Below are positions 16,875-25,026 of a stretch of 64,000 bases of DNA, in pieces; position 1 is the first letter of the stretch, and the number at the start of each line of letters is the position of its first letter. The stretch is from assembly GCF_017874315.1 (NCBI RefSeq), contig NZ_JAGGLG010000008.1, positions 1 through 64,000 on the forward strand, in the 5' to 3' direction. The translations under genes and the position numbers were made by a program. Origin of the DNA: Symbiobacterium terraclitae. Lineage in GTDB: Bacteria; Bacillota; Sulfobacillia; Symbiobacteriales; Symbiobacteriaceae. The notes under the pieces were generated by a model. The model did not search any database. It saw only the letters and a list, made by a program, of their open reading frames with translations, and had not been told where the DNA came from.

Positions 16875-18380
16875 TTGAAGCTTGCCGATTTGCTGCTCGC
16901 CCTGGATTCCGCCCAGGTGCTGGCCGTCCCGGACGTGACCGTGACCGGGATCACCGCCGACTCCCGCCAGGTGTCGCCCGGCGACCTGTTTGTCTCGATT
17001 CCCGGTGCCCGCGTGGACGCGCACCGGTTCATCCCCGATGCCATCGAGCGCGGGGCGGTCGCCGTCGTGAGCCAGCGGCCCTTCGAGGTGCCGGCGGGCA
17101 CCGGCGCGGCCGTCGTGCCTGACGCCCGGCGGGCTCTGAGCGCACTGGCGGACCGCTTCTACGGCTACCCCTCCTGCACGCTCAAGATGGTGGGCGTCAC
17201 CGGCACCAACGGCAAGACCACCACGGCTTTCCTGCTGGAGGCGATCGCCCGGGAGGCCGGCAAGACCATGGGGGTCATCGGGACCGCCGGGATGATGCTG
17301 GGCCGGGAGGTCCTCGAGGGCAAGGCAGGCTACACCACCCCCGAGCCGCAGACCATCCACCGGCTCCTGGCGACCATGCTGGAGCGGGGCGCCTGGGGCG
17401 CGGTGATGGAGGTCTCCAGCCACGCCCTGGAGCAGCACCGGACCGACCACTGCCGGTTCGACGTCGCGGTCTTTACCAACCTCACCCACGAGCACCTCGA
17501 CTACCACGGTGACATGGAGTCGTACTACGCCGCCAAGGCGCGCCTCTTCCACGAACTCCGGCCCGGCGCCACGGCGGTGATCAACATCGACGACCCCTAC
17601 GGGCGGCGCCTGGCCGGTGAACTGCCCCGCGGGGTTCGGCTGTACACCTACGGCTTCGCCGCGGACGCCGAGGTCCGGGCGGAGGAGGTCCACCTGACGG
17701 CCGGCGGGGCGCGCTACCGCCTCGTCACGCCGGTCGGGGCGGTGGACGTCGAGGCGCCTTACCTGTTCGGCGCCTACAACGTCTCCAACGCGATGGCGGC
17801 CGTCGGCGCAGGGCTGGCGCTGGGCTTCGGGCTCAACACGGCGGCCCGGGCGCTGCGCACCGCCAAGGGCGCCCCCGGCCGGTTCGAGCGCATCGACGAG
17901 GGGCAGGACTTCACGGTCGTTGTCGACTACGCCCACACCCCCGACGGGTTCGAGAAGCTGCTGTCGGACGTGGCCCGGCTGAAGGAGCCGGGGACGCGGG
18001 TGATCATGGTCTTCGGCTCGGCCGGCCACCGGGACCGGTCCAAGCGGCCGGACATGGGCCGGATCGCCGGCGACTACTGCGATGTACTGGTACTTACCGA
18101 GGAGGACCCCCGCACGGAGGACGCGCTGGAAATCGCCCGGGAGATCGCTGCGGGCGTCACCCGCGACGACGTGGAGATCCACCTGATCGAGGACCGGGTG
18201 GAGGCGATCGAGCATGCGATCCGCATGGCGCAGCCCGGCGACATCGTGCTGATCACCGGCAAGGGGCACGAGACCGACCTGGAGGTGCAGCACCCCACCA
18301 CCTGGCGGGGCGACGTCCCTGCAGCGGTGGCCGCCCTGCAGAGCCGGGCCCGGGAGGAAGCCCGGGGCGTGCGGGCGTAG
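16875..18380 (+). CDS. murE: UDP-N-acetylmuramoyl-tripeptide synthetase (MurE)
   Basis: A 501-residue Mur ligase that adds the third residue (meso-diaminopimelate in most such bacteria) to UDP-MurNAc-L-Ala-D-Glu. Visible features: N-terminal substrate domain (ITADSRQVSPGDLFVSIPG), the ATP loop VTGTNGKTTTAFLLE, the central TTPEPQTIHRLLA and HALEQHRTDHCRFDVAVFTN segments, and a C-terminal domain with EDPRTEDALEIA. The usual mDAP motif is DNPR; here it reads EDPR, keeping the Arg that selects diaminopimelate. The TTG at 16875 is chosen because AGGAGGGA lies six bases upstream. The neighbours are not division or wall genes, so it is outside a dcw cluster and may be a second copy. Confidence 0.92.
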   Translation: MKLADLLLALDSAQVLAVPDVTVTGITADSRQVSPGDLFVSIPGARVDAHRFIPDAIERGAVAVVSQRPFEVPAGTGAAVVPDARRALSALADRFYGYPSCTLKMVGVTGTNGKTTTAFLLEAIAREAGKTMGVIGTAGMMLGREVLEGKAGYTTPEPQTIHRLLATMLERGAWGAVMEVSSHALEQHRTDHCRFDVAVFTNLTHEHLDYHGDMESYYAAKARLFHELRPGATAVINIDDPYGRRLAGELPRGVRLYTYGFAADAEVRAEEVHLTAGGARYRLVTPVGAVDVEAPYLFGAYNVSNAMAAVGAGLALGFGLNTAARALRTAKGAPGRFERIDEGQDFTVVVDYAHTPDGFEKLLSDVARLKEPGTRVIMVFGSAGHRDRSKRPDMGRIAGDYCDVLVLTEEDPRTEDALEIAREIAAGVTRDDVEIHLIEDRVEAIEHAIRMAQPGDIVLITGKGHETDLEVQHPTTWRGDVPAAVAALQSRAREEARGVRA

Positions 18381-18502
18381 TGCGCTGAGACTGGTGCTGG
18401 ATGCAGGCCCAGCGCTGCGGACCTGGCGCTGGCCGGGCGCCGGATGCGGACTCGGCGCCGGGTGCGGGTGAACCGCAGCGCACTGACGGGAAGTACAGCA
18501 GA

Positions 18503-18534
18503 GGGGCATCGTACCCAGGTACGATGCCCCTTTT
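18503..18534 (+). terminator. intrinsic terminator after murE
   Basis: A 12-bp perfect stem (18503-18514 with 18519-18530) with a CCAG loop is followed by TTTT. It separates murE from the liaFSR operon. Confidence 0.85.
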
Positions 18535-18610
18535 CACACCCTCGTACCTATTCAGTTGCTCTCCTTTCCGGTAGGATAGAACCGGGCTCACCGGAGGGAG
18601 GAGATTCTGC

Positions 18611-19360
18611 ATGGGCCGTTACGCCGTGGGCCTGCTGCTGATCATCATGGGCGGGCTCTTTCTGATGCAGACGCTGGGCCTGGCCAGCGGTATCTCGTTC
18701 GGGTCGCTGGTGCTCGTTTTCGTGGGACTCGTCATCGCCGGCGATGGCCCCCGCCGTCGACGTTTCAGCCTGTTCAGCACGGGCCTTGGGCTCTGGCTGG
18801 CGGCGATCGGACTGTTCAACATGCTGTCCCGCGCCGGGATCACCACCACGACTGGCGGTGACATCCTCCGCGTGGGCTGGCCGCTGCTCCTGATCCTCCT
18901 CGGCCTGTCCATGCTGCTCGGCCGGGGGATGCGGGTCTACGTGACTGCCATCCGTCCGCGCAAGTCCACCCAGTTCTCCAGCTTCGTAGGCGACCTGAAT
19001 CTCGGCACCGAACCCTGGGTCCTGGACAAGGATCTGCAGGTGCAGACCTTCGCCGGCGACCTGCGCCTCGACCTGACCACCGCCACCATCGCCCCCGGCG
19101 TGCACCGGATCGAGGTGACGCAGTTCGTGGGCGACACCCTGGTACGGGTGCCCGACACGGTTTCGGTCCGGGCGAGGGCCGAGGCTTTTGCGGGGGAGGT
19201 ATCCATCTTCGGCGTGGAGCGATCCGACGTCGGCATGGTCTACCTGGAGCGGGAGGAGATCGTGCCAGGCGCGGATGCGGAACTGATCATCGATGCCCGC
19301 GTACGCTTCGGAGAGGTCACGATCGAGCGGGTGCCGATCTCTGACTTCCGGGTGTTCTGA
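18611..19360 (+). CDS. liaF: LiaF-like membrane protein, negative modulator of the kinase
   Basis: A 249-residue protein with four predicted membrane segments in residues 1-105 and a C-terminal beta-rich domain (about 130-249) with the LiaF/YvqF signature: FSSFVGDLNLG, then TFAGDLRLDLTTATI, and a final VRFGEVTIERVP. In Bacillus, LiaF holds the LiaS kinase inactive until the envelope is disturbed by lipid II-binding antibiotics. It is one base upstream of a NarL-family kinase and regulator, the normal liaF-liaS-liaR order. GGAGGGAGGAG precedes the ATG. Confidence 0.88.
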   Translation: MGRYAVGLLLIIMGGLFLMQTLGLASGISFGSLVLVFVGLVIAGDGPRRRRFSLFSTGLGLWLAAIGLFNMLSRAGITTTTGGDILRVGWPLLLILLGLSMLLGRGMRVYVTAIRPRKSTQFSSFVGDLNLGTEPWVLDKDLQVQTFAGDLRLDLTTATIAPGVHRIEVTQFVGDTLVRVPDTVSVRARAEAFAGEVSIFGVERSDVGMVYLEREEIVPGADAELIIDARVRFGEVTIERVPISDFRVF

Positions 19361-19361
19361 C

Positions 19362-21008
19362 ATGGAGGAACGGCGGAATCTCGGGCTGCAGTGGCGGCTG
19401 GTGGCGGTCACCCTGGCCGCCGGCGTGTTGAGCAGCGGTCTGGCAGTCTTCGGCTTCTGGGCGGCCGACGAGTACGGACTGGGGCGGGAAGACGCCCTCC
19501 TGGTCGGTGCGATCGCAGGGCTCGCCGGTGGGCTGGTCGCCTCGGTCTGGAGCTTCTGGCTCGCCCGCCGCATCAAGTACCGTCTGTGGAAGGCGGGCGA
19601 CCTGGCCCTGCGGATCCGGCGGGGGGACCTTTCCGCACGGCTGCCGGTGGGCGACGACGACGAGATCGGCGAGCTGGAGAGGCAGCTGAACCAGATGGCC
19701 GCCTACCTGGAGCAGGCGGTGGGCGACCTCTCCCGCATGGCGGAGCAGAACCGGCTGCTGGCCGAGGAGGCCGGCCGGGGCGCCGCCCTGGAGGAGCGCG
19801 CACGCCTGGCCCGGGACCTGCACGACACGGTGAACCAGCAGCTCTTCGTCCTCTCGCTCCGCGCCGCGGCGGTGCGCAAGCGGGTGAGTCGCGAGCTGTC
19901 CCGCGATGGCGCCGGGCAGACGGTGGGTGACGGGCCCAGACCGCCGGGCGACGGCGTCGTGCCCACGGCGGGTGACGGGCCCAGACCGCCGGGCGATGGC
20001 GTCGTGCCAACTGCGGGTAACGGGCCCAGACCGCCGGGCGATGGCGGCGTGCCAACTGCGGGTGACGAGCCCAGACCGCCGGGTGATGGCGTCGTGCCCA
20101 CGGCAGGTGACGGGCCCAGTTCGCCGGGCGGTGGCGTCGCGCCCACGGCGGGTGACGGACCCAGACCAACGGGCGGTGGCGCCGGGCAGACGACGGGTAA
20201 CGGGATCAGACCGACGAGCGACGGCACCGTGTCAACGGCGGGTGACGGACCCAGACCGACGGGTGACGGCACCGTGCCGGCGGCCGGTGACGGGGCCTCC
20301 CCGGCTGATGGGTCCGGGGCCGCAACTGCAGCCGGGTCTGGCGGTTCCGCACCGACTCCCGGTGGCGTCCTCCTGTCGTGGCTGGCGTCGCTACCCGACG
20401 AACTGGCCGCGCTGGAGGAGCTGGCGCGGGCGGCCCACAGCCAGACGCGGGAGCTGATCCTGCAGCTGCGGCCGACCACCCTGGAGCAGCAGGGGCTGGG
20501 ACCGGCGCTGGCCGAGTACGTGCGGACCGCGGCGACCCGTGAGGGGTGGGAGGTCGAGACCGAGATCGACCCCGCACTGCGGCTGCGCGGCCCGGAGGGC
20601 GAGGCGCTCTTCCGCGTGGCCCAGGAGGCGCTGAACAACGCCGCGAAGCACGCCAGGGCGAGCCGCATCCGGGTCGCACTGCAGCGGGTGGACGGCGAGG
20701 TCCGGCTGCGCGTCGCCGACGACGGGGTTGGCTTCGACCGGAGCAGCGGCATCCGGCCCACCGCCGTGGGGCTCGTGGGCATGCGGGAGCGGATGGCGGC
20801 GCTGGGCGGGCGCATCCAGGTGCGCACCGCACCGGGCAAGGGGACGGAGATCACGGCCATCCTGCCGGCACCCCATCCCGCAGAACCGGGAGAGGCAGGG
20901 AGCCGGCGCGCCGAGCCCGCCGAGCAGCGCAGCGAGCCGGTTGGGGGCGCACGGTCGGAGGAGCGCGCAGAGCACGAAGCAGGGCATCCAGGAGGTGTCG
21001 CAGGATGA
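19362..21008 (+). CDS. liaS: LiaS-like sensor histidine kinase with repeat insertion in DHp domain
   Basis: A 548-residue NarL-family kinase, much longer than LiaS proteins (about 350). Two membrane helices (about 11-33 and 46-66) flank a short external loop, then HAMP (about 68-120), DHp with H154 in ARLARDLHDTVNQQ, and a C-terminal HATPase with AQEALNNAAKHA, VADDGVGFD and VGLVGMRERMAALGG. Between DHp helix 1 (ends about residue 180) and helix 2 (LAALEELARAAHSQTRELIL) lie about 155 extra residues of Pro/Gly/Asp/Thr repeats (PRPPGDGVVPTAGDG), 8 units of 15. The reading frame is intact and both halves of the kinase are conserved, so the insert is probably tolerated. The start follows the liaF stop by one base. 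Confidence 0.85.
   Translation: MEERRNLGLQWRLVAVTLAAGVLSSGLAVFGFWAADEYGLGREDALLVGAIAGLAGGLVASVWSFWLARRIKYRLWKAGDLALRIRRGDLSARLPVGDDDEIGELERQLNQMAAYLEQAVGDLSRMAEQNRLLAEEAGRGAALEERARLARDLHDTVNQQLFVLSLRAAAVRKRVSRELSRDGAGQTVGDGPRPPGDGVVPTAGDGPRPPGDGVVPTAGNGPRPPGDGGVPTAGDEPRPPGDGVVPTAGDGPSSPGGGVAPTAGDGPRPTGGGAGQTTGNGIRPTSDGTVSTAGDGPRPTGDGTVPAAGDGASPADGSGAATAAGSGGSAPTPGGVLLSWLASLPDELAALEELARAAHSQTRELILQLRPTTLEQQGLGPALAEYVRTAATREGWEVETEIDPALRLRGPEGEALFRVAQEALNNAAKHARASRIRVALQRVDGEVRLRVADDGVGFDRSSGIRPTAVGLVGMRERMAALGGRIQVRTAPGKGTEITAILPAPHPAEPGEAGSRRAEPAEQRSEPVGGARSEERAEHEAGHPGGVAG
19926..20285 (+). repeat. eight in-frame 45-bp repeats inside the kinase gene
   Basis: Units begin at 19926, 19971, 20016, 20061, 20106, 20151, 20196 and 20241, each opening with a variant of GGTGACGGGCCCAGACCGCC. 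The period is exactly 45 bases, so the 15-residue frame is kept. A partial ninth unit starts at 20286. The repeat is GC-rich, like its host gene. Confidence 0.9.
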
Positions 21009-21637
21009 TCCGCCTGTTGATCGTTGACGACCACAAGATGGTCCGTGAGGGGCTGAAGATCTACCTCTCCACCGAACCCGAGATCCATGTGGTGGGCGAG
21101 GCGGAGAACGGCGAGGAGGCGGCGCGCCTGGCCGCTGAGCTGCGGCCCGACGTGATCCTGATGGACCTGATCATGCCCGGGGTGGACGGCATCGAGGGGA
21201 CGAAGCGCTGCCTGGCGGCCTGTCCCGAGACCCGGGTGATCGTGCTGACCTCCATGCCCGACGACGAGCTGGTCGTCCCCGCGATCCGGGCCGGCGCCCT
21301 GTCGTACATCCTGAAGGACATCTCGGCCGACGAACTGGCCGAGACCATCAAGAAAGCGGTCTCCGGCAAGCCGACCCTCCATCCCGTCGCCGCCCAGCGC
21401 ATGATGCAGGAGCTCACCGCACCGCCGAAACCGCGGCCGGGGGTGGACGAGATCAGCCCCCGGGAGATGGAGGTCCTCCGGCTGATTGCCCAGGGGCTGT
21501 CCAACAAGGAGATCGGCGACCGGCTGTTCATCGGCGAGCGGACGGTGAAGACCCATGTCTCGCACCTGCTGGAAAAGCTTCAGCTCCAGGACCGGACACA
21601 GCTCGCCATCTACGCGCTGCAGAACAAGTTAGTATAG
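21005..21637 (+). CDS. liaR: LiaR-like response regulator (NarL/FixJ family)
   Basis: A 210-residue regulator: receiver domain 1-120 with the acidic pair VDDHK, the phosphorylation site Asp in VILMDLIMPGVDG, Thr in VLTSMPD and Lys in YILKDI; a GerE/LuxR-type HTH at the C-terminus (ISPREMEVLRLIAQGLSNKE, then ERTVKTHVSHLLEKL). It overlaps the kinase stop by four bases (ATGA), so the two are translationally coupled. The partner of the LiaS-like kinase; it should activate envelope-stress genes, possibly this operon itself. Its stop overlaps the convergent nuclease gene's stop by nine bases. Confidence 0.92.
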   Translation: MIRLLIVDDHKMVREGLKIYLSTEPEIHVVGEAENGEEAARLAAELRPDVILMDLIMPGVDGIEGTKRCLAACPETRVIVLTSMPDDELVVPAIRAGALSYILKDISADELAETIKKAVSGKPTLHPVAAQRMMQELTAPPKPRPGVDEISPREMEVLRLIAQGLSNKEIGDRLFIGERTVKTHVSHLLEKLQLQDRTQLAIYALQNKLV

Positions 21638-22684
21638 GCCCTGTCGTAGCTGCGGCAGGTTCGGGTCCCCCCGGGCGCTGAGCCCCGGGGGATCTTTTTT
21701 TGTGGGCGGGGGAAGAGGGGTACGCTGGCGATAGGCGGCGGAGAGGGCTTCCAGGTGGGCGACGAGTATCTCCTGGCCTTCGAGGCAGCGCAGCGGCAGT
21801 CGATCCGGGATCAGGCGCAGCATGCCGGCCAGTGACAGGTCGTCGCTGTGGACGGGAATGAGCAGGATGCCGCGCTGCCTGCAGATCGCCTGCTTGATGA
21901 GGTCGCGTCCCTGTTGGCGCCGCGCCGCCTCAGGGTCCGGGTAGAGCGGCGTGGGGCCGTAGTGCTGCGCTCCGTTGAACTCGAAGCCCACGAGAAACTG
22001 CCAGTACAGGCGGTCGATCTGCATCTCTTCGGATGTATACGGGTTGATGAGAAAGCCGGGTGTGGCGTTGTCTTCGAAGTCGGTGCTGTCGACGAGAATG
22101 TTGAGCCATTCTCGCATGAGGCCCTCGCCGAAGTAAGGAGCCTTCCGCAGGCGGTGCTCGACGGCCGCGATCTGCTGCTGCTGTGCCTCAACGTGGGGGT
22201 TGCGTACCGTGATCGAAAAAGCGCGCCGGGCACCCGGGCGGTCGATGATGATCCATCCAGAATCGTGGAGGTGTTGAAGCGACTTCCTGATGGTCGGGTG
22301 ACTCCTTCCGGTGACCTCGCGCAACTGGCTGTACCCAGTGATGACCGCGGAGGACTGGTATCCCGGGAGCACCTGGAGAACGGCGTACAGCACCTTCTGT
22401 GATGCCAGGGTGGTGGTGCTTCTCAGCAGGTCTACGGGAATTGTGGCGAACAGCCCGGGGCGCTTCGGAATGGGGAGGCTCCGCAGCAATCCAAACTGCC
22501 TCAACAAGGAAAGACTGTAAACTGCACTGTGTCGACAGAGGCCGGCTAGTTCTGCAAGCTGTCGCTGGCTGGCAGGACCCAGCTGATAGGCCGCCCAGGC
22601 GATCTTCGCTTGGTCGGTCAGGCGGGGGTCGAGCAGGATCGACCGGGGGACATAAACCTGTCCTGGACGGATAGGGATCTCCAT
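21629..22684 (-). CDS. two-wHTH protein with PD-(D/E)XK-like nuclease domain
   Basis: A 351-residue protein of unknown role. Residues about 21-70 (LTDQAKIAWAAYQLG, then QRQLAELAGLCRHSAVYSLS) and about 96-150 (ITGYSQLREVTGRSHPTIRK) are two winged helix-turn-helix domains like replication-initiation or primosomal wHTH pairs. Residues 215-285 resemble the DUF559/Vsr branch of PD-(D/E)XK nucleases: D224 in MQIDRLYW, E235 in LVGFEFNGAQHYG, then RDLIKQAICRQRGILLIPV. This suggests a sequence-specific DNA nuclease or nickase. It is transcribed away from an array of six 181-bp repeats that begins about 150 bases upstream. The C-terminal 30 residues read through the liaR terminator. No strong ribosome binding site is visible. 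Confidence 0.6.
   Translation of the reverse strand: MEIPIRPGQVYVPRSILLDPRLTDQAKIAWAAYQLGPASQRQLAELAGLCRHSAVYSLSLLRQFGLLRSLPIPKRPGLFATIPVDLLRSTTTLASQKVLYAVLQVLPGYQSSAVITGYSQLREVTGRSHPTIRKSLQHLHDSGWIIIDRPGARRAFSITVRNPHVEAQQQQIAAVEHRLRKAPYFGEGLMREWLNILVDSTDFEDNATPGFLINPYTSEEMQIDRLYWQFLVGFEFNGAQHYGPTPLYPDPEAARRQQGRDLIKQAICRQRGILLIPVHSDDLSLAGMLRLIPDRLPLRCLEGQEILVAHLEALSAAYRQRTPLPPPTKKDPPGLSARGDPNLPQLRQGLY
21666..21701 (+). terminator. intrinsic terminator of liaFSR inside the opposite gene
   Basis: A GC stem (TCCCCCCGGG with CCCCGGGGGA, one internal mismatch) around a CGCTGAG loop is followed by TCTTTTTTT. It lies 29 bases after liaR, within the 3' coding end of the nuclease gene on the other strand. 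Confidence 0.82.
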
Positions 22685-22827
22685 GTCAGATCACCGGAAT
22701 ACCTGTTCGCTCCACGGAAGGTAATTCCTGCCATGCACGGAAATCGATTGTGTCTATCCTGCCGTGTCGCGGGGTTGGCAGGGCCGACCGCCAACACCGC
22801 AAGCCACGGAGTCGGTCTGGACTCTCC

Positions 22828-23870
22828 CTGCCGGGGTGCGGATGGGGTTGGGTGCTCCGCTCGAGGTGGTCGTTGAACGGTGAAGTGAAACTCCATGAGC
22901 CATGTCGTGATCGAGGGTGGCTCATGGAGTTACAGTTGCGGCAGGGTGGAGGGCGGCGCCGGTGTCGACGAGCTGGTGCCGGGGCGGGTTGGAAGGGCGG
23001 CTGAACAGTTTGGTCCCCGCTGCCGGGGTTAGGGGGCTCCGCTCGATGTGGTAGTTAACGGTGAAGTGAAACTCCATGAGCCACGTCGTGGGCGAGGGTG
23101 GCTCATGGAGTTACAGTTGCGGCAGCGTGGAGGGCGGCGTCGGTGTCGACGAGCTGGTGGCAGGGCGGGTTGGAAGGGCGGCTGAACAGTTTGGTCCCCG
23201 CTGCCGGGGTTAGGGGCTCCGCTCGATGTGGTAGTTTAACGGTGAAGTGAAACTCCATGAGCCACGTCGTGGGCGAGGGTGGCTCATGGAGTTACAGTTG
23301 CGGCAGGGTGGAGGGCGGCGTCGGTGTCGACGAGCAGGTGTCGGGACCGGTTGGAAGGGCGAGACAACAGTTTGGTCCCCGCTACCGGGGTTAGGGGCTC
23401 CGCTCGATGTGGTCGTTTAACGGTGAAGTGAAACTCCATGAGCCACGTCGTTGGCGAGGGTGGCGCATGGAGTTCCAGTTGCGGCAGGGAGGAGGGCGGT
23501 GCCGGTGTCGACGAGCTGGTGGCAGGGCGGGTTGGAAGGGCGGCTGAACAGTTTGGTCCCCGCTGCCGGGGTTAGGGGCTCCGCTCGATGTGGTCGTCTA
23601 ACGGTGAAGTGAAACTCCATGAGCCACGTCGTAGGCGAGGGTGGCTCATGGAGTTACAGTTGCGGCAGGGTGGAGAGCGGCGCCGGTGTCGACGAGCAGG
23701 TGTTGGGGCCGGTTGGAAGGGCGGGAGAACAGTTTGGCCCCCGCTGACGGGGTTGGGTGCTCCGCACGAGGTGGTCGTTGAACGGTGAAGTGAAACTCCA
23801 TGAGCCACGTCGTTGGCGAGGATGCCGCATGGAGTTTCAGTTGCGAAAGAGTGGAGGACGGCTCGCATAT
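22828..23870. repeat. non-coding array of six 181-bp hairpin repeats
   Basis: The motif AACTCCATGAGCCA recurs at 22889, 23070, 23251, 23432, 23613 and 23794, every interval exactly 181 bases. In copies 1, 2, 3 and 5 it forms a 14- to 15-bp hairpin with TGGCTCATGGAGTT across a 13- to 17-base loop; in copies 4 and 6 the right arm has mutated. Each unit also holds a small CCCCG-CTGC-CGGGG hairpin and a GTCGAC site. 181 is not a multiple of three, so any open frame shifts between units. Copy 2 carries an extra G and a missing T relative to copy 3, keeping the length. It occupies most of the gap between the nuclease gene and ribU. Confidence 0.92.
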
Positions 23871-23941
23871 CGTCTCGTGGCGCGGTGGAGCAGATGCGGG
23901 CGCACGCGAGGCGTGCTCGGTCAGCGAATCAGACAAGCAAC

Positions 23942-23967
23942 AGCCCTGCGGCGTACGCCGCAGGGCT
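23942..23967 (-). terminator. terminator of ribU
   Basis: A 26-base perfect palindrome (AGCCCTGCGGC and its complement around GTAC) lies 11 bases after the ribU stop on the minus strand. It is followed there by GTTGCTTGTC, a moderately T-rich tail. Confidence 0.65.
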
Positions 23968-23978
23968 TACTCCACTGT

Positions 23979-24554
23979 TTACGCAACCCGGTCCCTCGCA
24001 CGGCCCAGGAGGAACGGCTCGAGCCGGCGGTAGAAGGCGAGGCTGAGGCTGGTGGAGAGCAGCCCCTTGAACAGGTTGAAGGGCGTTGACAGCGTGAGCG
24101 CTCCGGCCCAGGCAGCGGCGCCCTTCATCCCCCACAGCGGGTAGATGAACAGGGCGTTGGCCGGGATGAGGATGGCGGTCATGATCACCGTGCCGATGGC
24201 GGCGGAGAGGAAGGTCCAGCCCCAGTGCCGCAGTCCGGCCCGCTCGAACATCTGCTGCGAGGCGCCGGCGCCGATCACGAGCGCCGCACCCGCCACGAAG
24301 TTGGCCAGGGCGCCGATCCAGCCCGAGGAACCCTTGCCCGAGAGGAAGAAGAGCCCCGCCTTGATGCCCTGAATCGCCACGCCCGCGCCCGGGCCCAGCG
24401 TGTAGGTGGCCACCACCGCCGGCACGTCGCCGGGGTCGTACTTGAGGAACTCCGCAAACGGGGGAATGTAGACCTCGCCGAAGAACATCAGCAGGAAGGC
24501 CATGGCGCCCAGCATCGCAATCATGACGAGACGGTGGAGTCGTTCGTTCCGCAT
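23979..24554 (-). CDS. ribU: riboflavin ECF transporter substrate-binding component RibU
   Basis: A 191-residue membrane protein with about six helices, the size of ECF S-components. The N-terminus MRNERLHRLVMIAMLGAMAF and the loop FLKYDPGDVPAVVATYTLGP are typical of the RibU group, and an FMN riboswitch lies directly upstream. RibU binds riboflavin and works with a shared EcfAA'T energy module encoded elsewhere. The ATG at 24554 follows AAGGAGTG on the minus strand; an upstream in-frame extension would run into the riboswitch leader and is rejected. Confidence 0.92.
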   Translation of the reverse strand: MRNERLHRLVMIAMLGAMAFLLMFFGEVYIPPFAEFLKYDPGDVPAVVATYTLGPGAGVAIQGIKAGLFFLSGKGSSGWIGALANFVAGAALVIGAGASQQMFERAGLRHWGWTFLSAAIGTVIMTAILIPANALFIYPLWGMKGAAAWAGALTLSTPFNLFKGLLSTSLSLAFYRRLEPFLLGRARDRVA

Positions 24555-24611
24555 CGAAATCCCACTCCTTCTTGATCTGCGCCTGGAGAGCCACAACCCG
24601 TCCCGTCCGGG

Positions 24612-24642
24612 AAAAGACAAACACCCCGGGCCTTCCGGGGTG
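24612..24642 (-). terminator. riboswitch-controlled intrinsic terminator of ribU leader
   Basis: On the minus strand CACCCCGG and CCGGGGTG form an 8-bp stem with a 5-base loop, followed by TTTGTCTTTT. It lies between the FMN aptamer and the ribU ribosome binding site, the expected place for FMN-dependent premature termination. Confidence 0.88.
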
Positions 24643-24695
24643 CGGGTTGCGGGCACAGCAAGAAAGAGCCTCCCTGCGCGCAGGGCTGCCTCTCT

Positions 24696-24863
24696 CGCCT
24701 TCTCCCATCCGGACTGTACCGTCGGCCCCGGATTCTCACCGGAGTCTGCGCAGAACGCCACCAGGTGGTGGCGACGCGCTCGCGGCGCTCGTCTCCCCGC
24801 TCAGGGAGCATCACCGCCGGTCGGGAATTGGCGGCATCACCGCCTCACCCTGCCCTGAAGGCG
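24696..24863 (-). promoter_or_regulatory. FMN riboswitch (RFN element)
   Basis: On the minus strand the conserved RFN blocks are in order: AGGGCAGGGTGAGGCGGTGA, CCCGACCGGCGGTGATGC, CTCCGGTGAGAATCCGGGGC, CGACGGTACAGTCCGGATGG and a closing GAGAAGGC that pairs with GCGCCTTC at the 5' end (P1). The aptamer senses FMN and, through the terminator at 24612-24642, lowers ribU expression when flavin is plentiful. Confidence 0.95.
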
Positions 24864-24877
24864 CTTCTTTGCCTGCC

Positions 24878-24906
24878 ATGATACCACGGTAACGAGCCCG
24901 ATGCAA
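24878..24906 (-). promoter_or_regulatory. promoter of the ribU leader
   Basis: On the minus strand TTGCAT and TATCAT are separated by 17 bases, and transcription would begin a few bases before the FMN aptamer. Confidence 0.75.
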
Positions 24907-25026
24907 TATGCGGGAGGACCATGAATGCATTGCTGTTGGACCGGAAATTCAAGTACGTTTGACTCATGGAAGATTGGCCGGGCGGCGCTCAGTAGGAGGG
25001 CCGCCCAAAGCACCGCGGGCGGATAC

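Noticed and set aside
22828-23870. Integron attC sites
   Set aside because: There are no gene cassettes between the repeats, no integrase and no RYYYAAC/GTTRRRY core pair around the hairpin.
22686-23936. Small frames within the 181-bp array, such as MEFHFTVRRPHRAEPL-type peptides
   Set aside because: The 181-bp period shifts the frame in each unit, so no frame is conserved over the array.
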